A stretch of DNA of 64,000 bases, from assembly GCF_001045445.1 (NCBI RefSeq), contig NZ_LFNF01000002.1, forward strand, positions 1,178,001-1,242,000, written 5' to 3'. The translations under genes and the position numbers were made by a program. Below the pieces are notes generated by a model, which made no database searches, was not told the DNA's origin, and saw nothing but the letters and a program-made list of their open reading frames with translations. Of this stretch, positions 16,591 through 25,622 are shown piece after piece (position 1 is the first letter of the stretch; every line of letters starts with the position of its first letter). The stretch comes from Chryseobacterium sp. BLS98. GTDB taxonomy: Bacteria > Bacteroidota > Bacteroidia > Flavobacteriales > Weeksellaceae.

Positions 16591-18028
16591 GTATTTAAAG
16601 AAGACAAAAATTATTGCAACACTAGGACCAGCTTCATCGTCGAAGGAGGTAATGTTAGGGCTTATGAAAGCAGGTGTTGATATTTTCAGAATAAATTTTT
16701 CACACGCAGATTACGAATTAGTTCGAAGTAATATAGAAATTATCAGAGAGCTTAATCAGGAATACGGTTTTTCTGTAGGTATTTTAGGAGACCTTCAGGG
16801 CCCGAAACTGAGAGTAGGTGTCGTAAAGGAAGGTTCTTACCTGAATCCTGGTGATATCCTTACCTTTACGAATGAGAAAATGGAAGGAGATTCTACCAAG
16901 GTTTACATGACGTACCAACAGTTTCCTCAGGACGTAAAAGTCGGGGAAAAAATCCTTATTGATGACGGAAAACTAATGTTGGAGGTTATTGAAACCAACG
17001 AAATAGATACGGTAAAAGCAAAAACGATCCAAGGGGGACCTTTAAGTTCCAAGAAAGGGGTCAACCTTCCGAATACCAATGTATCTCTTCCTGCCCTTAC
17101 GGAAAAAGACGTTCAGGATGCCAATTTCATGCTTGATATGGAAGTAGACTGGATCGCACTTTCTTTCGTTCGTCATGCACAGGATATTATCGACCTTAAA
17201 AAGCTGATCGACAGCCATCCAAACGGAAAATTCAAAACGCCTATTATTGCTAAGATTGAAAAGCCGGAAGGTGTTAAAAATATTGACGAAATCCTATTGG
17301 AATGTGACGGACTGATGGTTGCCCGTGGTGACCTTGGTGTGGAAGTTCCGATGGAGGAAGTTCCTGCTATCCAGAAAAACCTGGTAGAAAAAGCAAGATT
17401 CTATTCCAAACCGGTCATTATCGCCACGCAGATGATGGAAACAATGATCAACAGCCTTACGCCTACAAGAGCAGAGGTAAATGACGTTGCCAACTCTGTA
17501 CTTGATGGTGCTGATGCAGTAATGCTTTCCGGAGAAACTTCTGTAGGAAGATATCCGGTACAGGTAGTTGAAAACATGGCTAAAATCGTACAGAATATCG
17601 AAAAGACCCATTTTTATCAGCATAAGAATGAGCCGATCGAAAAAGATTATAACTGCATCGATGAAAGATTCATTACGAACAGGGTATGTCTTGCAGCTGT
17701 AAGAATTGCTAAAACCACCAATGTTTCCGCAATCGTTACTTTAACCCATTCAGGATATACTGCATTCCAGCTTGCTGCCCATAGACCGAATTCCCATATC
17801 ATCGTATACAGTGGAAACAGAAGAGTGATCACCATGCTGAACCTTCTTTGGGGAGTTCATGCCTTTTATTATGACATGAAAAAATCTACCGACGAAACTA
17901 TCATCCAGGTGAATATGCTGACCCATAACCACGGCTATATCGAAAGTGGTGATTTTGTAATCAACATTAATGCAACTCCATCTTATGAAGGAGGAAAAAC
18001 AAATACGCTGAGACTGACAACAGTTTAG
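16583..18028 (+). CDS. pyk: Pyruvate kinase
   Basis: Final ATP-forming step of glycolysis, phosphoenolpyruvate to pyruvate. 481 aa. Opening TKIIATLGPASSS; active-site signature IIAKIEKPEGVKNIDEIL with the catalytic Lys; metal/substrate segment VARGDLGVEVP; K+-site region near FRINFSHADY; and ATQMMETMI. A C-terminal domain of normal size is present. The ATG at 16583 overlaps the previous gene by 8 nt. A 7-nt tandem repeat and a strong bidirectional terminator follow the stop. Confidence 0.97.
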   Translation: MNKYLKKTKIIATLGPASSSKEVMLGLMKAGVDIFRINFSHADYELVRSNIEIIRELNQEYGFSVGILGDLQGPKLRVGVVKEGSYLNPGDILTFTNEKMEGDSTKVYMTYQQFPQDVKVGEKILIDDGKLMLEVIETNEIDTVKAKTIQGGPLSSKKGVNLPNTNVSLPALTEKDVQDANFMLDMEVDWIALSFVRHAQDIIDLKKLIDSHPNGKFKTPIIAKIEKPEGVKNIDEILLECDGLMVARGDLGVEVPMEEVPAIQKNLVEKARFYSKPVIIATQMMETMINSLTPTRAEVNDVANSVLDGADAVMLSGETSVGRYPVQVVENMAKIVQNIEKTHFYQHKNEPIEKDYNCIDERFITNRVCLAAVRIAKTTNVSAIVTLTHSGYTAFQLAAHRPNSHIIVYSGNRRVITMLNLLWGVHAFYYDMKKSTDETIIQVNMLTHNHGYIESGDFVININATPSYEGGKTNTLRLTTV

Positions 18029-18029
18029 G

Positions 18030-18070
18030 GCGATAAGCGATAAGCGATAAGCGATAAGCGATAAGCGAAA
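18030..18070. repeat. Heptanucleotide tandem repeat (GCGATAA)n
   Basis: Five perfect copies of GCGATAA (18030-18064) plus a partial sixth, starting 2 nt after the pyk stop codon and ending about 20 nt before the terminator hairpin. Each unit carries TAA, so frames reading through would meet stops. Confidence 0.92.
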
Positions 18071-18090
18071 TTACTCTTTGACTATCATAC

Positions 18091-18126
18091 AAAAAATCCC
18101 GGAAATAGATCTTTCCGGGATTTTTT
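18091..18126. terminator. Bidirectional intrinsic terminator (pyk / aldehyde dehydrogenase)
   Basis: Perfect 15-bp stem of six A-T pairs and TCCCGGAAA/TTTCCGGGA with a 6-nt loop. A and T tracts flank both sides, so it can end both convergent transcripts. Confidence 0.9.
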
Positions 18127-18200
18127 ATATTTAATGACTGTAAATTACATTAATATATTAATACTTTTACAATTATACTTTTTCATTGTACATCATACAA

Positions 18201-19493
18201 CTAGTTCCCCACAATTGTTCTTGCCGTTACAAACTCTTTTAAAGCCAATAAAGACAGCTCAGTTCCATATCCTGAAGCCTTGCTCCCTCCGAATGGAAAA
18301 CGGGGATCTGAACTCGTCATTCTGTTGATGTTTACCGTTCCTGACTCAAGGTTTTCGATAAAGAATAACTGACGCTCTGTTTTTTTTGTCCAGACGGAAT
18401 TTGAAAGTCCAAAAGGAATATCGTTCGCCATCTGTAAAGCTTCTTCATCACTTTTAGCGATCATGATCATCCCAAGAGGTCCGAAAAGTTCTTCTTTTAA
18501 AATAGGGTTTCCTTCCTGAACGCGAATTAAACCGGGCTTAAATTCATTCGCAGAAACTCTTTCCAAAGGAATGATGATCTCAGCACCATTTTCCAACGCT
18601 CTATTGAATTGGGCTTCCAGCTCATCCGCCAGGTCCGGTCTTGCCATTCCCGCTAATTTGGTTTCCTTGTTTAAAGGATCTCCAATTTCATATGTTTTAT
18701 ATTCTTCAATGAATTTTGGCAGAAATTCATCTTCAATTTTTTCATCGATAATAAACCTTTTGGCTGCAGTACAGGTTTGTCCGCAATTCTGAAGTCTGGA
18801 TTTCGCTCCTGCTTTTGCTGCTTCATCCAGATCGGCATCATCGAAAATGATGAAAGCATCACTTCCTCCTAATTCCAATAAAGATTTTTTGATATTTAAA
18901 CCTGCAATTGAAGCCACTTCCCCACCAGCTTTTCCACTACCGGTAAGACTCACGCCTTTTACAGCATCATGCTCGAGGATTTCCTTTACCACCGTATGTC
19001 CCACTTCCAGATTCTGGAAAACACCTTCCGGAAAGCCTGCCTCCAAAAGAACATCTTCGATTGCATTCCCACTTCCGAAACAAATGGAAGCATGTTTTAA
19101 AACTACTGTATTTCCAGCCAAAATCGCGGGAACAGCAAATCTCAATACCTGCCAGAAAGGAAAATTCCAAGGCATTACACCTAAAATCACACCTTTCGGA
19201 ACGTAATGAACTTCAGAATAAGAAAATTCAGATTCAACCTTTTCGGGTTTTAAAATATTTTCAACATCTGCATAATAATTCATCATTAAAGCACACTTCT
19301 CTACCTCAGCAACCGACTCCGAAATAGGTTTATTCATCTCCGTAGTAATGATCCTGCCGAACTTTTCCGAATTGTTCTTTAAAATTTCTGCCGCTTTTGC
19401 AATCAGCTTTTGTCTTTCTTCAAACGGCACTTTTCTCCACGCTGAAAATGTCTTATCTGCTTTAATAAGCTTATTTTCAATTAACTGTTCCAT
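18201..19493 (-). CDS. Aldehyde dehydrogenase, succinate-semialdehyde-dehydrogenase-like
   Basis: ALDH superfamily, 430 aa, slightly shorter than the ~455-aa short SSADH (Sad/GabD1) group because the extreme N-terminal strand is absent. Motifs: MPWNFPFWQVLRFAVPAI, SLTGSGKAGG, ELGGSDAFIIFDDADLDEA with Glu, catalytic Cys in NCGQTCTAAKRF (near residue 239), EELFGPLGMI and closing PFGGSKASGYG. This resembles NAD(P)+ succinate semialdehyde dehydrogenases, but the substrate is inference. Monocistronic, convergent with pyk, sharing its terminator. Confidence 0.88.
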   Translation of the reverse strand: MEQLIENKLIKADKTFSAWRKVPFEERQKLIAKAAEILKNNSEKFGRIITTEMNKPISESVAEVEKCALMMNYYADVENILKPEKVESEFSYSEVHYVPKGVILGVMPWNFPFWQVLRFAVPAILAGNTVVLKHASICFGSGNAIEDVLLEAGFPEGVFQNLEVGHTVVKEILEHDAVKGVSLTGSGKAGGEVASIAGLNIKKSLLELGGSDAFIIFDDADLDEAAKAGAKSRLQNCGQTCTAAKRFIIDEKIEDEFLPKFIEEYKTYEIGDPLNKETKLAGMARPDLADELEAQFNRALENGAEIIIPLERVSANEFKPGLIRVQEGNPILKEELFGPLGMIMIAKSDEEALQMANDIPFGLSNSVWTKKTERQLFFIENLESGTVNINRMTSSDPRFPFGGSKASGYGTELSLLALKEFVTARTIVGN

Positions 19494-19631
19494 AATATAA
19501 TTTCTGTTTTAAATTCATAAAATGAATTTATGAATGCTTCTATTCTAAAAGCACGGTGAAAGTAACAAATTTTATTCCTTAAGGCTAATTAAAGCAATGA
19601 TTTTTCTCTATTGAAATAATATAATTTCTTC

Positions 19632-20546
19632 TTAAATCATAAACCATTCATTCACAAGACATGCGGCAAGCCTCGCTGTTCTGTCCTGGATATCAAGGGA
19701 CGGATTGACTTCTGCCGCATCAAGAGCGACCAGCTTTTTATTTTTCAGAATATGCCTGTAAAAGTGCATAAAAGGAGTATCTGCAAAAATCCCGTTATAG
19801 GCAGAAGCTGAAACTCCCGGAGCAATGGAAGCATTAAAAACATCCATACAGATCGTAAGATAAAGGAAATCTACACTATCTGCCAATTCATCGATACGCT
19901 GATAAATTGAAGGTAGATTTTCAAAAAAAAGTTCGTCTGCAAGGATATATTTCATTCCATATTGATGAGCTGTATCAAATAATTTCAGGGTATTGGAATT
20001 TCTCTGGATCCCGATATGCAATGAATTGATCTGCCCTTCCTGTGCAATCTGCCAGAATCCTGTTCCGGAGCTTGCTCCTACTCCTTTTTCCGGCTGTCTG
20101 TTATCAAAATGGGCATCTATATTGATGATTCCTATTTTCTGCTCTGGAAAAGCTGTTTTTACTCCTAAGTAATGGGCATAGGTTACTTCATGGCCTCCAC
20201 CTAAAACAATTGATCTTCCTCCTTTCAACAAGACTTTTGAAACATTTTTTGCGAGGCTGTTCTGTGTACTTTCCAGGTCGCCGTCGTCACAGGTGATATT
20301 TCCGAAATCCAGAAGGGAGAAATCCGGACGGATCACCGGGAAATTGGACATATTTTTTCGAATCACATCGGGAGCATCCTTCGCACCCTGACGTCCCTTA
20401 TTTCGTCTCACTCCTTCATCTACAGCAAAACCATGCAATACAAAATCATCTGCTTTAATATGGTCGTAATTACGTTCTTCTTTAACTCTTTGAAATATTC
20501 TGTGGAAAAGGAGCTCTTCTCCGTCTAATCTTCCTTGCCAAATCAT
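19632..20546 (-). CDS. hutG: Formimidoylglutamase
   Basis: Arginase-fold Mn enzyme that hydrolyses N-formimidoyl-glutamate to glutamate and formamide in histidine degradation. 304 aa. Metal motifs: GGGHEVTYAH and NIDAHFDNRQP. The third motif reads TICMDVFNASIAPG, so the first Asp of the usual DxD is Cys while the second is kept. Third gene of a minus-strand hut cluster behind hutI and a DUF695-like gene (12-nt gap). Assignment rests on family motifs and linkage to hutI. Confidence 0.85.
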   Translation of the reverse strand: MIWQGRLDGEELLFHRIFQRVKEERNYDHIKADDFVLHGFAVDEGVRRNKGRQGAKDAPDVIRKNMSNFPVIRPDFSLLDFGNITCDDGDLESTQNSLAKNVSKVLLKGGRSIVLGGGHEVTYAHYLGVKTAFPEQKIGIINIDAHFDNRQPEKGVGASSGTGFWQIAQEGQINSLHIGIQRNSNTLKLFDTAHQYGMKYILADELFFENLPSIYQRIDELADSVDFLYLTICMDVFNASIAPGVSASAYNGIFADTPFMHFYRHILKNKKLVALDAAEVNPSLDIQDRTARLAACLVNEWFMI

Positions 20547-20558
20547 AAATCCAGTTTT

Positions 20559-21614
20559 TTAATTTACATTATAGCGTTCAAAACTCTGCCAGTATTTATC
20601 TTTATAAATTTCGAGTGAAATTTTATATTCTTTGTTTTCTTTTATAAGCCCATCCAAAACTATGGAAGGCTGCCTGAAATCCTTGCTTGCAAAATAAATG
20701 CTTTTTGAACTGTCCGCTGTTTCCCTTCCGATGTACAAATGACCATCTGCCGGGCTAAGAAGCTCTACAGCCTTATCTTCAATGAGATTCATGGCATTGT
20801 AATCTTTTTCCAAAGGAAGTCCCTGATAATCTCCTTCATAATGAATTTTCAGAAGTGAAATCCATGGATATGATGCTTTTGCACTGTATTTTAATAGGGA
20901 TACATTGACTACCCCCATAAGCGGCATTCCATTGTCCAGAGTTCCTTCAAAAAGAGAAAACTGATCGTCACCTGCTGAAATCTCAACATCTTTATATTTT
21001 TCTGTAAATTCTCTTTCGCGCCAAAGGAGAAATTCTTTTAATTTTTCTATTGGCACCAGCTCTTTCTGTGCATCATTTTTACCTATAATACTGAAGGTGT
21101 CAATCTGAGTAGCAAAATTCAGTTCTCCTAGGAAATTATCAAGGAAGATGCAAACTCCCGTTGTGACGGAACTTTTATTTTCCTCAGTGAAATCATCGTA
21201 AACAAATACCAGATCAATTTCATCCGGATAATTTTCAATTTCATTGGAATAGAAACAAATGTTATCTTTCGTGAATTCAAAGCCGTTTAATCTGACTCCT
21301 ACATTTTCTATATCTGTTTCAGGCTTAAGGGCAGTAAATTTCCAGTGATCAATCTCCGGGGCGGCGGCAATAAGTTCCTCTGCAAATGCTATTTTTCTGA
21401 TATCCCCTTCTACCGTAACGATAAGTTCTGCCGTATTTTCATCACACATTCCAGACAGGAAATAGTATCCACTGTTTATTTTGGCGAGCTCAGGGCCAAT
21501 GACATCAAAAAATTGTTGCTCTATATTTACCCTGCTTTTAACGACTTCAAAAAATATTTTTTCTTTTGTTAAAAACCAGTCCCAAAAGGCTTTGTATGTA
21601 CCCTTTTCCTTCAT
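20559..21614 (-). CDS. DUF695-like protein within the hut cluster, function unknown
   Basis: 351 aa, acidic, soluble, without signal peptide or membrane helix. The C-terminal third (about 215-351), with SPADGHLYIGRETADSSKSI and a final YKDKYWQSFERYN, resembles the DUF695 fold; the N-terminal part looks like a DUF695-associated domain with an EIDLVFVYDDF strand. I recognise no catalytic motif. It sits between hutI (31-nt gap) and hutG (12-nt gap) on the same strand, so it is probably co-expressed with histidine degradation, but no role is established. Confidence 0.65.
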   Translation of the reverse strand: MKEKGTYKAFWDWFLTKEKIFFEVVKSRVNIEQQFFDVIGPELAKINSGYYFLSGMCDENTAELIVTVEGDIRKIAFAEELIAAAPEIDHWKFTALKPETDIENVGVRLNGFEFTKDNICFYSNEIENYPDEIDLVFVYDDFTEENKSSVTTGVCIFLDNFLGELNFATQIDTFSIIGKNDAQKELVPIEKLKEFLLWREREFTEKYKDVEISAGDDQFSLFEGTLDNGMPLMGVVNVSLLKYSAKASYPWISLLKIHYEGDYQGLPLEKDYNAMNLIEDKAVELLSPADGHLYIGRETADSSKSIYFASKDFRQPSIVLDGLIKENKEYKISLEIYKDKYWQSFERYNVN

Positions 21615-21645
21615 TCTTTCCCTAATGTTTTATCAGAATCAGCAT

Positions 21646-22875
21646 TTAATGAATCTGGTTTCCATTAATGTATACATTCTCTGCACTCAGACTTCCCTGA
21701 TTGTAAAGAACATTCTGAAAATTATCAGTTTTAAAGGTTACAAAATCTGCTTTTTTACCGGGCTCCAGTTTTCCAATATTTTCAAGACTTAATGCGTAAG
21801 CAGCGCGGAAGGTCATGCCAGCCAATACCTCAGCTGTGGTCAGTTTTTCAAAAGTTGCCAAAATAGAGGCCTGGGTAATTAAATTACCCATTGGTGCCGA
21901 GCCTGGATTCCAGTCACTGGCAATAGCTACAATAGCCCCGGCATCCAATAGCTTTCTGGCTGGAGTAAACTTTTCGCCAAGTCCTAAGCTTGCCCCCGGA
22001 AGAGCAGTGGCCACCGTATCTGATTTTGCGATAAACTCAATATCTTCATCAATAGTTGCTTCCAAGTGGTCTGCAGATTTTGCTCCCACCTCTACTGCAA
22101 TTCTTGAACTTCCCGGTGTAAACTGATCCGCATGAACGGTAATATCAAAACCTAAATCTTTAGTTTCAAGAAGAAAATTTTTACTTTCTTCGGGTTGGAA
22201 TGCAGATTTCTCAATAAATATATCTACACGCTCAGCCAGGTTTTCTTCTTTTACTTTAGGTAAAATTTCGGTAAGAATATATTCCAGATATTCCTGATTA
22301 TTTCCTTCAAAATCTCTTGGTTTAAGGTGAGCAGAAAGACATGTTGGAACAAGCTTAGCTGATGTCTGAGCCTGTGCCTTTTTGATTATTCTAAGCATTT
22401 TAAGCTCGTTTTCCACATCCAATCCGTAACCGCTTTTTATTTCAATGGTCGTAATCCCTAATGAAATCAGGAATTGGATTCTCTCCAACAAAGTCCTTAA
22501 CAGTTCTTCTTCCGAGGCATTTCTTGTATGCTGCACTGAACTCCAGATTCCACCTCCGCTTTCTGCAATTTCAAGGTATGTTTTCCCTGCATTCCGCATA
22601 GCAAAATCATTCGCCCGGTTTCCTCCAAAACAAATATGGGTATGGGAATCCACAAATCCGGGAAGAGCTATCTGCTCACCTTCGATCATTATTGTTTCAG
22701 CATCCGGATTTTCATTCTTTAATTTCTTAAAGTCTCCAACATTATTAATCAGGCCATGATGATCTATTAAAATTCCACCATCTGATATGATATCAATCTG
22801 GTCATCGGATATTTTTCCTCTTAATGGAAGATCTGCCAACGTCACGATCTGCTTGAAAGGGCCTATCAATTTCAT
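21646..22875 (-). CDS. hutI: Imidazolonepropionase
   Basis: Zinc amidohydrolase that converts imidazolone-5-propionate to N-formimidoyl-glutamate. 409 aa, normal length. Metal motif GFVDSHTHICFGGNRANDFA, with IEIKSGYGLD for substrate binding, the second His in DITVHADQF, SADHLE and the metal Asp in ASDWNPGSAP. First gene of the minus-strand hut cluster. The earlier enzymes HutH and HutU are not in this window. A TATTTTTG box at 22923-22930 is the likely promoter. Confidence 0.95.
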   Translation of the reverse strand: MKLIGPFKQIVTLADLPLRGKISDDQIDIISDGGILIDHHGLINNVGDFKKLKNENPDAETIMIEGEQIALPGFVDSHTHICFGGNRANDFAMRNAGKTYLEIAESGGGIWSSVQHTRNASEEELLRTLLERIQFLISLGITTIEIKSGYGLDVENELKMLRIIKKAQAQTSAKLVPTCLSAHLKPRDFEGNNQEYLEYILTEILPKVKEENLAERVDIFIEKSAFQPEESKNFLLETKDLGFDITVHADQFTPGSSRIAVEVGAKSADHLEATIDEDIEFIAKSDTVATALPGASLGLGEKFTPARKLLDAGAIVAIASDWNPGSAPMGNLITQASILATFEKLTTAEVLAGMTFRAAYALSLENIGKLEPGKKADFVTFKTDNFQNVLYNQGSLSAENVYINGNQIH

Positions 22876-22922
22876 TTATCTAAGATTAAAGCTAAAGCTT
22901 GTTAATAATTAATTTTTCCTCT

Positions 22923-22930
22923 CAAAAATA
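22923..22930 (-). promoter_or_regulatory. -7 box of the hutI operon
   Basis: Minus-strand TATTTTTG matches TAnnTTTG, 48 nt before the hutI start. Confidence 0.45.
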
Positions 22931-23055
22931 CTTAAAAATATTCTAATCTGCTAACCAAAAAATAGTTTAAACCGCCACCATTACCTATACCTTTACCTTG
23001 CAACCCTTATTTTTACAATCTCTGAATTTTATCGTTCCAAGTTTTACCCTTAGTC

Positions 23056-23072
23056 TAAATTTGCTATCTTTG
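23056..23072 (+). promoter_or_regulatory. Promoter region of ruvB
   Basis: Two adjacent TAnnTTTG matches, TAAATTTG (23056-23063) and TATCTTTG (23065-23072), lie 28 and 19 nt before the ruvB ATG. The second is the better placed. Confidence 0.5.
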
Positions 23073-23091
23073 AGGTAAATGAAATGAATTA

Positions 23092-24114
23092 ATGCCAGAT
23101 TTTTTACATCCAGATAAGGAAAACTACTCGCATGAAGAGCTTATGCAGGAGGAGCAGATCCGGCCCCAGAGTTTTAAGGACTTTGCGGGGCAGAGAAAAA
23201 CTTTGGAAAACCTTGAAGTTTTTGTCAGCGCTGCCAAAAGACGTGGTGGTGCCCTCGATCATGTTCTTCTGCACGGTCCGCCTGGTCTGGGTAAAACCAC
23301 TTTAGCCAACATTATCGCCAATGAACTTGGGGTAAACTGCAAGATCACTTCCGGTCCTGTATTAGATAAGCCGGGAAGCTTAGCCGGCCTGCTGACGAAT
23401 CTGGAAGAGAATGATGTTCTTTTTATTGATGAGATCCACCGTTTGTCTCCCGTTGTGGAAGAATATCTGTATTCTGCCATGGAGGATTATAAAATAGATA
23501 TTATGCTGGAAACCGGTCCGAATGCCAGAAGTGTGCAAATCGGCCTGAATCCTTTTACTCTGGTAGGTGCCACTACAAGAAGCGGGATGTTGACGAAGCC
23601 GATGCTGGCAAGATTCGGTATCCAAAGCAGGCTTGAATATTATTCGGTTGAACTTTTATCGATGATTATCCAGAGAAGCTCAAGGGTTTTGGGAAGTAAA
23701 ATTTATGAAGATGCCGCAATAGAAATCGCCAGAAGAAGCCGTGGAACTCCAAGGATTGCCAATGCTTTGCTAAGAAGGGTGCGTGATTTTGCAGAGATCA
23801 AAGGAAACGGAGAAATTGAGATCAATATTACAAAATATGCTTTGAATTCCCTTAATGTGGATGAGTTTGGTTTGGATGAAATGGATAATAAGATCATGCG
23901 TGTCATGATTGAAAATTTTAAAGGAAAACCTGTCGGAATTTCAGCTCTCGCTACTTCAATTGCCGAGAACCCTGAAACACTTGAAGAGGTTTACGAACCG
24001 TTCCTGATCCAGGAAGGATTTATCATCAGAACGCCAAGAGGAAGAGAAGTTACTGATAAAGCTTATCAACATTTAAAGATATCCCGTCCGAAAAATCCGG
24101 GAGAATTATTTTAA
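23092..24114 (+). CDS. ruvB: Holliday junction branch-migration helicase RuvB
   Basis: AAA+ motor that drives branch migration with RuvA. 340 aa, normal length. Opening [11 protein letters not shown], Walker [10 protein letters not shown] (near residues 61-69), Walker [11 protein letters not shown], sensor 1 [11 protein letters not shown], arginine finger LARFGIQSR, and a C-terminal winged helix with [17 protein letters not shown]. First gene of a plus-strand run with a PaiB-like gene, an MBL hydrolase and coaE. Confidence 0.97.
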   Translation: MPDFLHPDKENYSHEELMQEEQIRPQSFKDFAGQRKTLENLEVFVSAAKRRGGALDHVLLHGPPGLGKTTLANIIANELGVNCKITSGPVLDKPGSLAGLLTNLEENDVLFIDEIHRLSPVVEEYLYSAMEDYKIDIMLETGPNARSVQIGLNPFTLVGATTRSGMLTKPMLARFGIQSRLEYYSVELLSMIIQRSSRVLGSKIYEDAAIEIARRSRGTPRIANALLRRVRDFAEIKGNGEIEINITKYALNSLNVDEFGLDEMDNKIMRVMIENFKGKPVGISALATSIAENPETLEEVYEPFLIQEGFIIRTPRGREVTDKAYQHLKISRPKNPGELF

Positions 24115-24120
24115 GAGTCT

Positions 24121-24732
24121 ATGTTTATTCCAAAATTATACAGAAGCGAAGATTACGATCTAATGAGAGAAATCATCAGAGAGAATGCTTTTGCCTTACT
24201 TATTTCTTCGAATGAAAAAATAAGAGCAACCCACTCCATGATGATGCTCAATGAGGATGACCCTGAAAATATGCATGTGGAAACCCATATTTCCAGAGCA
24301 AATCCTCAGGCAAAAACCTTAAAAGACGGTGATGAAGTATTGTGTGACTTCCTGGGAGCCCACACTTATATTTCAAGCAGCTGGTATGATCATATGAATG
24401 TTTCAACATGGAACTATGAAGCAGTTCAGATTCATGGAAAGGTACAGCTTATGAGCCACGATGAACTTTACCGACATCTGGAGAAGTTAACTTCCAAATA
24501 TGAAAAATTCCAGAAATGTCCTGTCATGGTAAAAGATATGGGAAGAGAATTTGTGGAAAAGGAAATGAAGGGAGCTTTCGGGCTGAAAATAATTCCAACA
24601 GAAATATTTATCAAGCAGAAGCTTTCCCAGAACAGAAAAGAAAATGATTATCAGAACATTATCTCAGAACTTGAACATTCGGATGAAAATGGAAGAAAAA
24701 TTGCTGAGAAAATGAAATTAATAAAGAAATAA
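24121..24732 (+). CDS. PaiB-like FMN-binding protein
   Basis: 203 aa, the length of PaiB-type FMN-binding negative transcriptional regulators. It opens MFIPKLYRSEDYDLMREIIR and carries the family stretches THISRANPQAK, GAHTYISSSWY and WNYEAVQIHGKV, which form a split-barrel flavin site. B. subtilis PaiB represses sporulation and protease genes; whether this homologue binds DNA is unknown. It starts 6 nt after ruvB and is followed by an MBL hydrolase 14 nt later, so it is probably co-transcribed. An N-acetyltransferase PaiA partner is not adjacent. Confidence 0.85.
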   Translation: MFIPKLYRSEDYDLMREIIRENAFALLISSNEKIRATHSMMMLNEDDPENMHVETHISRANPQAKTLKDGDEVLCDFLGAHTYISSSWYDHMNVSTWNYEAVQIHGKVQLMSHDELYRHLEKLTSKYEKFQKCPVMVKDMGREFVEKEMKGAFGLKIIPTEIFIKQKLSQNRKENDYQNIISELEHSDENGRKIAEKMKLIKK

Positions 24733-24746
24733 TAATCAAAATATAT

Positions 24747-25613
24747 ATGAAGTTATATCCAATACAATGTGGAAAATTTAAACTGGACGGCGGAGCCATG
24801 TTTGGAGTCGTCCCAAAGAGTCTGTGGGAAAAAACCAATCCTGCAGACGAAAAAAACCTGATTGAACTGGGAACGCGTTCCCTGCTTATAGAAGACGGCA
24901 AAAAACTGATCCTTGTAGACTGCGGTCTCGGTAATAAACAAGATGACAAATTCTTCGGACATTATTCGCTTTGGGGGGATGACAGTCTTGATAAAAATTT
25001 AAAGAAGTTCGGTTTCGTAAGAGAGGATATCACAGATGTTTTCCTTACCCACCTTCATTTCGACCACTGCGGAGGTGCTATTGAATGGAATGATGACAGG
25101 ACGGGATACAGACCTGCTTTTAAAAATGCACAGTTCTGGACCAATGAGAACCACTGGCAATGGGCTACAGAACCTAATGCCAGGGAAAAAGCCAGCTTTT
25201 TGAAAGAAAATATTCTTCCAATGCAGGAAAGTGGGCAATTAAACTTTTTACCTCTTCCTACTACAGGAAATTATGGTTTTGCCCCTGATCTGAAAATGGA
25301 TGTGATCTTTGTAGACGGACATACGGAAAAGCAAATGCTCCCGGTAATCCAATACCAGGAAAAAACAATTGTTTTTGCGGCGGATCTTATTCCTACTGCA
25401 GGACATATTAACCCTGTTTATGTAATGGGATATGATACAAGGCCCCTGCTGACAATGGAGGAAAAAGCAAAGTTCCTGAAACAGTGTGTAGATAATGAAT
25501 ATCTGCTCTTTTTTGAGCATGATGCCCATAATGAACTGGCAAGCCTTAAGATGACTGAAAAAGGAGTGAGATTGGACGAAATTCACAGTTTTAATGATGT
25601 TTTTGGATATTAA
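24747..25613 (+). CDS. MBL-fold metallo-hydrolase
   Basis: 288-aa cytosolic metallo-beta-lactamase-fold hydrolase; substrate unknown. The binuclear zinc motif is LTHLHFDHCGG (near residues 100-110), with a later VDGHTEKQMLP (His), FAADLIPTAGH (bridging Asp) and a final His in FFEHDAHNEL. This resembles lactonase/quorum-quenching-like or RNase Z-like MBL proteins (IDCGLG entry loop: VDCGLGNKQ), but sequence alone does not fix the reaction. It sits between the PaiB-like gene and coaE in one apparent transcript. Confidence 0.85.
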   Translation: MKLYPIQCGKFKLDGGAMFGVVPKSLWEKTNPADEKNLIELGTRSLLIEDGKKLILVDCGLGNKQDDKFFGHYSLWGDDSLDKNLKKFGFVREDITDVFLTHLHFDHCGGAIEWNDDRTGYRPAFKNAQFWTNENHWQWATEPNAREKASFLKENILPMQESGQLNFLPLPTTGNYGFAPDLKMDVIFVDGHTEKQMLPVIQYQEKTIVFAADLIPTAGHINPVYVMGYDTRPLLTMEEKAKFLKQCVDNEYLLFFEHDAHNELASLKMTEKGVRLDEIHSFNDVFGY

Positions 25614-25622
25614 TTTTTGATT

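Noticed and set aside
18030..18070. GCGATAA array considered as a CRISPR
   Set aside because: The units are contiguous with no spacers; no cas genes in the window.
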